Shown piece by piece: positions 6,924 through 15,202 of a stretch of 17,947 nucleotides of DNA. Source of the DNA: JAQICB01 sp046482735 (GTDB taxonomy: Bacteria; Bacteroidota; Bacteroidia; Bacteroidales; UBA1715). Made by a program: the position numbers and the translations under genes. Numbering within the stretch: position 1 is the first letter of the stretch; every line of letters begins with the position of its first letter. Below the pieces are notes generated by a model, which made no database searches, was not told where the DNA came from, and saw nothing but the letters and a program-made list of their open reading frames with translations. The stretch covers positions 1 through 17,947 of the forward strand of contig JAWOEL010000058.1 in assembly GCA_046482735.1 (NCBI GenBank), in the 5' to 3' direction.

Positions 6924-8435
6924 ATGCCATTTTTAAATTCTATTATTTCGTGGGTCACTATAAAACGGCTGCAACAAATTAATTGGTACAAAACAAATCC
7001 GCAGGATATTCAAAATGAATTGTTGTTTGGACTTATACATGATTGTCGTGAAACAGCTTGGGGAAAAGAGTATCAATATGACACAATTGAAAGCCCAAAG
7101 GATTATCAAAAACGAGTTCCATTGAGTTATTATGAGGATATTGAACCATATATTGAACGAATCCGTAAGGGCGAGCAATTTGTATTATGGCATTCACCCA
7201 TAAAATGGTTTGCGAAAAGTAGTGGAACTACCAACGATAAAAGTAAGTTTATTCCTGTAAGTAAAGAATCACTTGAGGAATGCCATTTTAGAGGAGCACG
7301 TGATACGGTATTATTATATAATTATATCTATACCGATTCAAATTTATGGAAAGGAAAAACACTTGCCTTAGGAGGAAGTCACCAGATAAGTAAATTTTCT
7401 GTAGATTCATATTTTGGTGATTTATCGGCAATTTTAATACAAAACATGCCGTTTTGGTCGCAATTTTATAGAACGCCGGATTTATCCTTAGCATTAATGG
7501 ATGAATGGGAGGAGAAAATTGAAAAAATAGCTCAAAAAACCAGTGAAGAAAATGTTGTTGCCTTGGCCGGTGTTCCTTCGTGGACAATGGTTTTAGTCAA
7601 AAGAATTCTTGAGTTAACAGGTGCATCGTCTATATTAGAAATTTGGCCTAATCTAGAATTGTTTATTCATGGTGGAGTGAGTTTTGAACCATATCGGGAA
7701 CAGTTTAAAGCCTTAATTCCGAAAGATTCTATGCGCTATATGGAAACATATAATGCATCTGAGGGCTTTTTTGCAATACAAGATACACCTTCAACACCTG
7801 ATATGTTGTTGATGCTCGATATAGGAGTGTTTTATGAATTTATACCAATAGAACAAATTCATGATTCAAATCCCGAAGCTTTATTATTAACAGAAGTAGA
7901 ACTAGGACAGAATTATGCAATAGTAATTTCTACAAATTCCGGTTTGTGGAGATATGTTATCGGCGACACCGTTGAGTTTACGTCACGCTATCCGTATAAA
8001 ATTAAAATAACCGGTCGTATTAAGCATTTTATAAATGCTTTTGGCGAAGAGCTTATTATAGATAATGCTGAGCGTGCTTTAGCTGAAGCGTCTAAGCAAA
8101 CGCATGCAAAAATTCGTGAATATACCGCGGCTCCGGTTTATATGTCGCAACACAATAAAGGCAAGCATCAGTGGTTGATAGAATTTGAACAACAACCAAC
8201 AGATTTTGATTTGTTTCAATCTGTTTTGGATGCAACATTACAAGAGCTCAACTCTGATTATGAAGCAAAACGATATAAAAGTATCACTTTGGATAATCCT
8301 GATGTGCAGAGAGCTCCTGATGGCACATTTTATAATTGGCTGAAAAGTAAAGGTAAGTTAGGCGGTCAACATAAGATTCCCCGCTTGTCAAATACGCGAG
8401 AATATATTGACGAAATATTAAGCAGCATTCAATAA
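6924..8435 (+). CDS. GH3 auxin-responsive-promoter family acyl-adenylating enzyme
   Basis: This 503-residue protein belongs to the GH3 branch of the ANL adenylating superfamily. Plant GH3 enzymes activate jasmonate, auxin or benzoates as acyl-AMP and conjugate them to amino acids; bacterial members are common in Bacteroidota but their substrates are unknown. All three nucleotide motifs are visible: KSSGTTNDKSKFIPV (98-112), the YNASEG motif (276-281) and LLTEVELG (321-328) followed by GLWRYVIGD (340-348). ITGRIKHFINAFGEEL (362-377) marks the hinge to the C-terminal domain. The length is usual for bacterial homologues (about 500 residues), and there is no signal peptide, so it is cytoplasmic. 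proC starts 50 nt downstream on the same strand. That pairing with proline synthesis hints at, but does not show, an amino-acid co-substrate. Confidence 0.9.
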   Translation: MPFLNSIISWVTIKRLQQINWYKTNPQDIQNELLFGLIHDCRETAWGKEYQYDTIESPKDYQKRVPLSYYEDIEPYIERIRKGEQFVLWHSPIKWFAKSSGTTNDKSKFIPVSKESLEECHFRGARDTVLLYNYIYTDSNLWKGKTLALGGSHQISKFSVDSYFGDLSAILIQNMPFWSQFYRTPDLSLALMDEWEEKIEKIAQKTSEENVVALAGVPSWTMVLVKRILELTGASSILEIWPNLELFIHGGVSFEPYREQFKALIPKDSMRYMETYNASEGFFAIQDTPSTPDMLLMLDIGVFYEFIPIEQIHDSNPEALLLTEVELGQNYAIVISTNSGLWRYVIGDTVEFTSRYPYKIKITGRIKHFINAFGEELIIDNAERALAEASKQTHAKIREYTAAPVYMSQHNKGKHQWLIEFEQQPTDFDLFQSVLDATLQELNSDYEAKRYKSITLDNPDVQRAPDGTFYNWLKSKGKLGGQHKIPRLSNTREYIDEILSSIQ

Positions 8436-8441
8436 TATTAG

Positions 8442-8449
8442 TATTTTTG
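8442..8449 (+). promoter_or_regulatory. Possible -7 box for proC
   Basis: TATTTTTG matches TAnnTTTG exactly, 6 nt after the GH3 stop and 36 nt before the proC ATG. No well-spaced -33 TTG is present, so this may be only a secondary promoter or chance. Confidence 0.35.
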
Positions 8450-8485
8450 TAAGTATAGAATTGAAATCTTGAAAATAAAAAATAT

Positions 8486-9292
8486 ATGTCAGTTTCTAAA
8501 AAAATAGCAATTATTGGTGGTGGTAATATTGGAATGTCTATTGCTCGTGGTTTGGTGTATTCTGAACAATATAGTGCCGAACATATAATTATTACGCGTA
8601 AGAAATCCGATTTGCCTCAAAATTTGCATGAAGATGGTTTTACGTATACTGATGATAATATATATGCAGTGTCTCAATCAGAGATTTTAATAGTGGCTGT
8701 ATTGCCTCAGTTGGCGTATACTATTTTTAATGAAATTAATTCTGCTATAACAAACAGACATTCTCTTATATCTATTGTAACCGGTGTTGGTATTAGCGAG
8801 ATAGAAGAACATATTTCACAACCTATTTGTATTGCCCGTGCAATGCCTAATACGGCTATTAAAATTCGTCAGTCAATGACGTGTATAGCTTCGAATAATC
8901 AGGATTGTGATGATTTTAAGGAGGTTATTGAATTGTTCAATATGCTCGGGAAAACATTGGTTATTGATGAATCTTTAATTTCTTCGGCTACTGCTCTTGG
9001 TTCATGCGGAATAGCGTTTTTCTTGCGTTCTATACGGGCTGCTTCGCAAGGTGGAACGCAAATAGGTTTTCATGCAGAAGATGCTCAATTAATAGCTGCT
9101 CAAACGGCAAAAGGTGCTGCTGATTTATTGCTCAAGTTGGCATCTCACCCGGAAGATGAGATTGATAAGGTAACTACACCTCATGGAATCACTATTGCCG
9201 GATTAAACGAAATGGAACATAATGGCTTTAGTTCTGCCTTTATAAAAGGTATTGTAAAGTCGTATTCACAAGCAATTGAAAAAAATAAATAA
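8486..9292 (+). CDS. proC: Pyrroline-5-carboxylate reductase
   Basis: It reduces 1-pyrroline-5-carboxylate to L-proline with NAD(P)H, the last step of proline synthesis, in the cytoplasm. At 268 residues it has the standard length. The Rossmann motif GGGNIG lies at 11-16, and basic residues RKK (38-40) after the second strand favour NADPH. ARAMPNTA (117-124) is the conserved family motif, and the dimerisation-domain signature runs from ALGSCGIAFFL (170-180) through AASQGG and GFHAEDA. The C-terminal motif, usually TSPGGTT, reads TTPHGIT here (230-236), with His233 replacing a small residue. The GH3 gene ends 50 nt upstream and the lipoprotein gene starts 2 nt downstream, so proC and the lipoprotein are almost surely co-transcribed. 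Confidence 0.92.
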   Translation: MSVSKKIAIIGGGNIGMSIARGLVYSEQYSAEHIIITRKKSDLPQNLHEDGFTYTDDNIYAVSQSEILIVAVLPQLAYTIFNEINSAITNRHSLISIVTGVGISEIEEHISQPICIARAMPNTAIKIRQSMTCIASNNQDCDDFKEVIELFNMLGKTLVIDESLISSATALGSCGIAFFLRSIRAASQGGTQIGFHAEDAQLIAAQTAKGAADLLLKLASHPEDEIDKVTTPHGITIAGLNEMEHNGFSSAFIKGIVKSYSQAIEKNK

Positions 9293-9294
9293 TT

Positions 9295-9876
9295 ATGAAT
9301 AATCGTATTTTTTTGTATATCTTTTTATGTTTTGGCTGTGTGTTGTCTTCGTGTAATAATCAGTCAAATACTGTTGCGGTACATGACTTTGCTTCAGTTT
9401 CGGTTGAATATGTACAGAAAGTAACCGAGCTCGAAAACAAAATTGATCCGACTGATATAGATAGTTTTTTGCACATAAATGATTCGGTTTCAACGTGTAA
9501 GCAGAAGGCTGATAGTGCATTAAATGCTGTGCTTGCTGATGTTAACGATACTTTATTTATACCATTTAAACAAACAAAAAATACTGATAAAATTTCTATT
9601 CAGCAGGTGTGGGTTGTTGATGTTGATTATGATCAGTTATATATTGAGGCTTCTGTAAAAGCTCTGGATAATAGTGCTATCCATGGTCCATATACTAGTC
9701 TTTCTGCTTTTGATTCTGAGGGCAAACGTATTGGTGTTGGTGGTGGTATTGGTGGTTCGTCCAAAACCAAATTGCGTGCCGGAGAGGTATATATATTTAC
9801 CGGAAAAATTGATAACATTCATAGGTTAGATGATTTTGCGTATTTGCAATTTGATGAGAATATAAAAAAATGGTAA
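9295..9876 (+). CDS. Lipoprotein of unknown function
   Basis: The 193-residue product starts MNNRIFLYIFLCFGCVLSSC. The hydrophobic stretch ending in the lipobox LSSC, with Cys20 as the lipidated residue, marks a lipoprotein. The residues after Cys20 (NNQSN) lack an obvious acidic surface-export signal. A helical, charged region (about 35-80) precedes a beta-rich C-terminal half (about 95-193) with a Gly-rich stretch, IGVGGGIGGSS. That half may be a small sandwich domain of the kind seen in ligand-binding lipoproteins. I do not recognise the family. It is 2 nt behind proC, which implies shared transcription but not shared function. Confidence 0.8.
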   Translation: MNNRIFLYIFLCFGCVLSSCNNQSNTVAVHDFASVSVEYVQKVTELENKIDPTDIDSFLHINDSVSTCKQKADSALNAVLADVNDTLFIPFKQTKNTDKISIQQVWVVDVDYDQLYIEASVKALDNSAIHGPYTSLSAFDSEGKRIGVGGGIGGSSKTKLRAGEVYIFTGKIDNIHRLDDFAYLQFDENIKKW

Positions 9877-9970
9877 GTAGTGTGGCTTGCACGAAAACTA
9901 TTATTTTCTGTGATTTTTTGATGCATAAGTTTCACTGGCAAAGAGTCTAAATTTTGTATAAATCAAGATT
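9877..9970. other. Short noncoding gap before copy B
   Basis: No gene, convincing terminator or promoter is seen between the lipoprotein stop and the MITE-like element. The ATT at 9968-9970 is the left flank of the element. Confidence 0.4.
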
Positions 9971-10128
9971 AACGTGAGTTCGATATAATTTTTGAGTTCA
10001 GAACGCTTAGAAATAGTACGATTCGATTAAAAATAATGAGTATTATCGGGATAAGATGAAGAGATTTAACGCAAATATTCAATATTTTACATCAACCTGA
10101 ACTTGAAAAATTACGTCGAACTCACGTT
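9971..10128 (+). mobile_element. MITE-like element, copy B (158 bp)
   Basis: The left terminal repeat AACGTGAGTTCGATATAATT opens 9971-10001, and the matching inverted repeat occupies 10097-10128. ATT flanks both ends (9968-9970 and 10129-10131), as in copy A; a TA duplication is an equally good reading. Bases 9971-10054 match the right end of copy A with a single mismatch over 84 nt. The copy has one TTATCGGGATAA (10043-10054) and one ATTTTACA (10084-10091), where copy A has two of each. This fits loss of 99 bp between direct ATTTTACA repeats. No ORF is present. Like copy A, it lies between convergent genes, where a long hairpin could also end transcripts from both sides. Confidence 0.82.
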
Positions 10129-10244
10129 ATTAGCGATTTAATATAGTTCAGTTATGTAAATAATTGTATTCCTGATAAGAATTGCAGTTGTTTCCGGTAA
10201 TCTTTAATCTTTTGGAGGGATATTGTAAAGTTTTCGCAGAACAT
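10129..10244. other. Noncoding gap between copy B and the kinase stop
   Basis: AT-rich sequence with no ORF and no clear hairpin plus T-tract terminator for either flanking gene. Confidence 0.4.
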
Positions 10245-13200
10245 TTATGTACTGTTTTTGAGAAAACGACTAATTAAACTTTGCAATTCTCTCTCATCAA
10301 GCGGTTTGGTTATGTAATCATTAAAACCTTCTGATAAAAATCGTTCTTTATCTCCTTTTTGGGCAAATGCAGTTTGTGCAATTACAGGTAATTCGGGTCT
10401 GTGTTTTTTTATGAGGTGCATAGCTTCTACACCATTCAGTCCTTTCATTTGAATATCCATAAGCACCAGTTTTATATTTTTATTATGCAAGCTCATTTCT
10501 ACACCTTCTTTACCATTTGTAGCCTGAAGAATTGTTATGTCTTCATGTTCAAACATTTCCGAAATAAAAATATATGAACTGGTATGGTCATCGCATACTA
10601 AAATATGCTCGCCCTTAAATTTAGATTGTGAAATTATTGAGGATGAATTATTATCTCGTGAATATTCTTTTGTGGGCTTAAATGGTATGCGTATAAAAAA
10701 GTGAGCTCCTTTATTTTTTTCAGAATCCACCCATATTGTACCCCCCATTAGTTCAATAAGACGTTTAGATATTGATAATCCAAGTCCGGTTCCACCGTAT
10801 TGTCGGGTGGTTGTGTCGTCTTCTTGTCTGAAATGTTCAAAAATTATTTCATGTTTTTCTTTAGCAATACCAATGCCGCTGTCTTTTACAAAAAGGGTAA
10901 TGAATGAATCAATTTCCTGTGTGTAACCAAAATGTATAATTCCTTTTTCGGTGAATTTAAAAGCATTATGAAGCAAGTTGTTTAATACTTGTTTGAGGCG
11001 TACTTCATCAGTGTATATGGTAACATCAGTGTCCGGAAGTGGTTTGTCGCAAAAGAATGATATATGTTTATTTTTTATTTGTACCGAAAAGCTGTCATAT
11101 ACTTCTTGTAATAGTTTGTTGAGGCATACCGGTTCTGGATTGAGTGTAAATTGTCCGCTTTCAATTTTTGAAATATCGAGTATGTCATTTATTATGGCAA
11201 GTAGCTGATTTGAGTTAGCTTGAATATCTTGTATAAATAATGTGCGTTTGGATTCTTCGTAATTTTTTCGTGCAAGAAGTCTGGAAAAACCAACGATTGC
11301 ATTAAGAGGTGTACGGATTTCATGACTCATATTTGCCAAAAATGCAGATTTTAAACTATCACTTTCTTCAGCTTTTTCTTTTGCGGCAACTAATTCTTGT
11401 TCAAAACGGTGGCGTTCAGAAACATCGCGAATGGCAGCTAAAATTATTCGTTTGTTTTTCCAATTAAAATAGGCCAGACTTATTTCGATTGGGCATATAG
11501 TGCCATTTTTTTGTAATGCATACTCTTCGTCAATTCGTGATTCTTTTTGCGATACAAGCGAATATAAATGCTGTGGATTTGTTGAAAGAGAATAAAAATT
11601 TCGTTTTAATAGTTCTTTTCGCGAATATCCGTATAAGTGTTCGGCTGCATTGTTTACTTCAAGTATTTCGTGTGTTTTGCCGTCTACCAGAAATAAACTG
11701 TCATTTTCAATTTCAAAAATTCTGCGAAATTTGTTTTCACTATCTCGTAAATCGGATTCTACTTTTTTTCGGGAAGAAATATCCTGATTAAATCCAATCA
11801 TTTTTTTAGGTAAGCCATTTTCATAGTATTCAGATGCTATACCTACGCTGTATATCCATTTATGACGTCCTTTTTTCTTTTTTACCCGGAATTCGGCACT
11901 AAAAATATTTGTTGAACCTTTCCAGAATTTTTTTAAATGTTTAAATAGTTGTTCTTTATCATTGTCATGTACAAGACTCAAATATATATTCTCGTCTCCC
12001 CATAGTTCTTCGGGCAGGTAATCAATCATAGAAGAACCAATAAAATCAAGATTAAATTCTTTATTTTCTAAATCCCATTCCCAAAGTCCTAGTTTGGTGC
12101 CGGATGTTACCATGCGCAATTTTTCTTCGCTTTCGCGTAATGCTGATATAGCTATTCGTAAATCAGAAATATCTTGCAACCAACCTTCAGTTTTAAGGCA
12201 TGTTTTCCCTTTAAAACTATTAATGAATTCTGTGTAAATAAATTTTGTGCGACCATCAGGAAAGAGAAGTCGGTACTCTATATTTTCGTATGTTTTTCGT
12301 AGTTTTATACTTTGTATATACTTCTGACGAACACGCTCTCTGTCTTCGGGATGAATTCTGGCAAGATATGAATTGAATGACTGTTTTTCATTGTTAGTAT
12401 ATTCGAAAATAGAAAGCATTACATTGCTCCATTTAGAATGGTGCGTTACAATGTTTACATCATAAAATCCAATTTTGGCATATTCTTGAATTTGTTGTAA
12501 CCGCCTGGTAAGTTGTTGAAGTTTGTTTTCTGCATATACTTTTTGGCTGACGTCTGTATAAATTCCGGCTACTTGTTTTTTTTCTTTTACCGGATATAAT
12601 ACAACATCGAGATATTTATGCAAATCGGTGCTGTATTTTCTGAATGTAATTGTTTCGGAACTGGAGAGTGCTTCCTTATATTTATCTATCCAAAATTCCG
12701 GGTCGTGAAAAAGTTCTAAAATTGTTCGATTTTTTACATGTATATAGTCGCCGTGAAATAAAATTTTGCAAGCCGGATTTAATTCTGAAATGGTAAAGTC
12801 TATAACATCGTTGTGTTCATTAAATTTTGGTTTACATATTAAAAACGGATGATCCAGATTTTCAAATAGTAATTGAAATTTTTCTTCTGTTTGCTTGAGG
12901 GCTTTTTCTGTTTTTATAGTATGTGTAATGTCCATAACTGTACCTAATGAGCGAAGCGGTGTGCCGTTTTCGTCAAACATGGTGCTGCATTTTTCATTTA
13001 CATATTTTATTGTACCGTTGTGTAATACAATACGATGAACAATTTCGTATGGTTCTTGTGTAATAAGACTGTTTTCGTATGCGTGTTTTACAGAATCTCT
13101 ATCATCGGGGTGCGAAAACTGTAGTACTTTGTTGTATGTCGGTTGAAAATTTTGTGGTGTTACGTCATATATTTTATATACTTCGTCAGACCAGTAAAGA

Positions 13201-14336
13201 TTGTTCTTTATTATGTTGTTTTCCCAATGTCCTAGTTTTGCAATTTTTTGTATTTCGCGCAAGCGATAGTCTTTATTTTCTAAATCATATTCGGTTTTTC
13301 GTTGGTGTGTGATATCTTGAAAAATAACGACATAATGTGTTTCGCTATGTACATCTATAGTAATTAAACTTAAATTAACCCATACTGTGCTGTCAGTTTT
13401 TGTATGTAAGCTTATATTGTCAGTTTTCGAAACTTTGCCTTTTATGGTATGGTTCATAAGAGAAAACAATACATGTTTATGAGCTTCCGGAACCAATTTT
13501 AAAAATGATTGATCAATAAAGTCTTCATATGCTCCTTGAAGAATTTCTGTACCTCTGAGGTTAATAAATGAAATGATATCATTTTTAAAAATAATCATAC
13601 CATTGGGTGTATGTTTTATTACTGAACGAAATCGTTCTTCACTTTCAGCGAGTTTTTGAAGTGTTTTGAGGCGTTCACGAATATCTCTTGCAATTACAAC
13701 ATATAATTCTGTGTTGTGAATAATTATTTTTGAAATACGTATTTCTTTGGGTATTTCAGTATTGTTTTTAGTTACAAGCTGTGTTTCAATTAGTAATGAG
13801 TCTTGTTGAGTGTGTGCTACATGTTTTGGAATGGTAGCGTTGGGAAATAATTTGTGTATAGGTACGTTGAGAATATGAGGTTTTTCATAACCCGAAATTT
13901 CACAGAAATGTGAATTTACATTCACAATGTAATTGTCGGTATTTAGAAGAATTACAGAATCCTCAAATTGTTCAACCAAAGTCATATAATTCTGAGTGTA
14001 TTCATATATAGATTTTCTTGTGAGAGATAAATACACTTCTATTTTTTTGCACAGAATAACAGCATTATCTACCGATACATAATCGGTAAATGCATAGTTG
14101 GAAACATGTTGTAATTCTTCTGGTTTTGAGATTAAAAGTACATGATAATGTGAGTCTTGCGTCTGTGGATATACACTCTGTACGGTAGATCCAAATACAT
14201 ATAATACATCTACATTTGGTGTGGAATGTATGTCAAAATCATCTACATGTATGCACACATTTGTATATGATTTGGTACATGTTTCAATAATAGAAAAATG
14301 TTCTTTGTGGATGCCGTAGATAATAATTTGAGTCAT
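10245..14336 (-). CDS. Soluble hybrid sensor histidine kinase with about seven PAS domains and a C-terminal receiver
   Basis: The product has 1363 residues and no membrane span or signal peptide, so it should sense intracellular cues. Residues 1-110 alternate strand-like and helical segments, possibly a degenerate receiver-like domain without a clear phospho-Asp. About seven PAS or PAS-PAC units follow (near 120-222, 232-346, 355-475, 482-600, 611-727, 736-858, 866-980), several ending in typical DIS or DVS linkers. The HisKA domain has MSHEIRTPLNAIVGF with phospho-acceptor His1005. The HATPase domain shows the N box with Asn1124, DSGIGIA (1152-1158) and GGTGLGLSIS (1181-1190). The receiver (about 1243-1360) has Asp1294 as phospho-acceptor and Lys1344 in ITKP. 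There is no DNA-binding output, so phosphotransfer to an unlinked partner is likely. It starts 3 nt after the TPR gene, in one operon. Confidence 0.93.
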   Translation of the reverse strand: MTQIIIYGIHKEHFSIIETCTKSYTNVCIHVDDFDIHSTPNVDVLYVFGSTVQSVYPQTQDSHYHVLLISKPEELQHVSNYAFTDYVSVDNAVILCKKIEVYLSLTRKSIYEYTQNYMTLVEQFEDSVILLNTDNYIVNVNSHFCEISGYEKPHILNVPIHKLFPNATIPKHVAHTQQDSLLIETQLVTKNNTEIPKEIRISKIIIHNTELYVVIARDIRERLKTLQKLAESEERFRSVIKHTPNGMIIFKNDIISFINLRGTEILQGAYEDFIDQSFLKLVPEAHKHVLFSLMNHTIKGKVSKTDNISLHTKTDSTVWVNLSLITIDVHSETHYVVIFQDITHQRKTEYDLENKDYRLREIQKIAKLGHWENNIIKNNLYWSDEVYKIYDVTPQNFQPTYNKVLQFSHPDDRDSVKHAYENSLITQEPYEIVHRIVLHNGTIKYVNEKCSTMFDENGTPLRSLGTVMDITHTIKTEKALKQTEEKFQLLFENLDHPFLICKPKFNEHNDVIDFTISELNPACKILFHGDYIHVKNRTILELFHDPEFWIDKYKEALSSSETITFRKYSTDLHKYLDVVLYPVKEKKQVAGIYTDVSQKVYAENKLQQLTRRLQQIQEYAKIGFYDVNIVTHHSKWSNVMLSIFEYTNNEKQSFNSYLARIHPEDRERVRQKYIQSIKLRKTYENIEYRLLFPDGRTKFIYTEFINSFKGKTCLKTEGWLQDISDLRIAISALRESEEKLRMVTSGTKLGLWEWDLENKEFNLDFIGSSMIDYLPEELWGDENIYLSLVHDNDKEQLFKHLKKFWKGSTNIFSAEFRVKKKKGRHKWIYSVGIASEYYENGLPKKMIGFNQDISSRKKVESDLRDSENKFRRIFEIENDSLFLVDGKTHEILEVNNAAEHLYGYSRKELLKRNFYSLSTNPQHLYSLVSQKESRIDEEYALQKNGTICPIEISLAYFNWKNKRIILAAIRDVSERHRFEQELVAAKEKAEESDSLKSAFLANMSHEIRTPLNAIVGFSRLLARKNYEESKRTLFIQDIQANSNQLLAIINDILDISKIESGQFTLNPEPVCLNKLLQEVYDSFSVQIKNKHISFFCDKPLPDTDVTIYTDEVRLKQVLNNLLHNAFKFTEKGIIHFGYTQEIDSFITLFVKDSGIGIAKEKHEIIFEHFRQEDDTTTRQYGGTGLGLSISKRLIELMGGTIWVDSEKNKGAHFFIRIPFKPTKEYSRDNNSSSIISQSKFKGEHILVCDDHTSSYIFISEMFEHEDITILQATNGKEGVEMSLHNKNIKLVLMDIQMKGLNGVEAMHLIKKHRPELPVIAQTAFAQKGDKERFLSEGFNDYITKPLDERELQSLISRFLKNST

Positions 14337-14339
14337 AGT

Positions 14340-15068
14340 TTATAGTTTATGCTTCCATCTGTGTATTGCTGAATAGTCCGGACGTATTTTCAGTAATTTA
14401 TTGTATGTTTCATTAGCTTTCGTAAATTGTTTGTTATCCTCATAGCTTTTTGCCAAAAATAATAAAGAATTAATGTAATACCAATTACAGCGAAGTGTAT
14501 TGTTTTCATTTTCAAAAAGTTCTATAGCTTTAGAAAATGCAGTTATTGCAGTAGAAAAATTTCCGTGCACAAAAAGTGCATAGCAATAATGTAAATTGGC
14601 ATATTCAGTCCAGCTATATGGTGAATTTGGTGTTTCACCAATAGCTTTTTTGGCATACGAAAAACTTTTAGGTAAATAAATGAGAGCAGTAGCAGGTTGT
14701 TGAGCTGCATAATAACCATAATATGTTGCATAGAATGCAGTCATGTGTTGTGCATAATCAGGGTGTTTTTTGAGCGATGAAATATCTTCTTTTAGAATTT
14801 GTATGTGGTATGGGATTTTTTCATTATCACTGTCATTAAAAAGTAAATGTGCTATATAAATATGTCGTACCAGCATTTTTTTGAAATGTAATTCAGGTGA
14901 GTATGATCGGCCCAGTAAAGTGTCGATAACCGAAATGTACATATCGTATTCTTCAATATCTTGGTGTACATATAAATCTGCTAAGCGACAATCTAATTTC
15001 GAAGTTTGCGACAAAGATGTTATTCCACATGACAGAGAAAAAAAAATGGCAAGTAAGACTGATTTCAT
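14340..15068 (-). CDS. Exported TPR-like protein, operon partner of the PAS hybrid kinase
   Basis: The 242-residue product begins MKSVLLAIFFSLSCGITSLS, a signal peptide with likely cleavage near residues 20-21, so it should be periplasmic or secreted. SLSCG is not a good lipobox, since cysteine at 14 falls inside the hydrophobic core. The rest is helical. Residues about 167-232 hold two TPR-like helical hairpins (NFSTAITAFSKAIELFENEN, then ...AKSYEDNKQFTKANETYNKL with the LLKIRPDYS ending), a protein-interaction fold. Its stop is 3 nt before the kinase ATG, so the two are translationally close. The kinase is soluble with no periplasmic domain, so a direct sensor-partner role is not obvious. 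No family name can be given. Confidence 0.8.
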   Translation of the reverse strand: MKSVLLAIFFSLSCGITSLSQTSKLDCRLADLYVHQDIEEYDMYISVIDTLLGRSYSPELHFKKMLVRHIYIAHLLFNDSDNEKIPYHIQILKEDISSLKKHPDYAQHMTAFYATYYGYYAAQQPATALIYLPKSFSYAKKAIGETPNSPYSWTEYANLHYCYALFVHGNFSTAITAFSKAIELFENENNTLRCNWYYINSLLFLAKSYEDNKQFTKANETYNKLLKIRPDYSAIHRWKHKL

Positions 15069-15154
15069 ATGGTTATTTTAATTTATTTTTATTCTCAACA
15101 AAGCTTCAGCATGATGTAACGTCCGATGTAATTCTTTCATAAAATATATAGTAT

Positions 15155-15164
15155 GTTACGTAAC
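15155..15164. repeat. 10-bp perfect palindrome GTTACGTAAC
   Basis: It lies in the 134-nt gap between folA and the TPR gene, on the upstream side of the TPR-kinase operon. Its position would suit an operator for the operon, but there is no second copy, and no confident -7/-33 pair can be placed next to it. Confidence 0.3.
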
Positions 15165-15202
15165 GCTAAACAGAGCTTGATGTGTATATCAATGAATGAT
15201 TA

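Noticed and set aside
7288..7587. Antisense frames over the GH3, kinase, atpB and other genes
   Set aside because: These are shadows of well-supported genes with no motifs or independent signals.
15078..15140. A 20-codon minus-strand ORF (MKELHRTLHHAEALLRIKIN) just before the TPR gene, like the sulP leader ORF
   Set aside because: No well-placed promoter precedes it, and the best -7-like box abuts its ATG so the transcript would start inside it. Composition gives no hint of selection.
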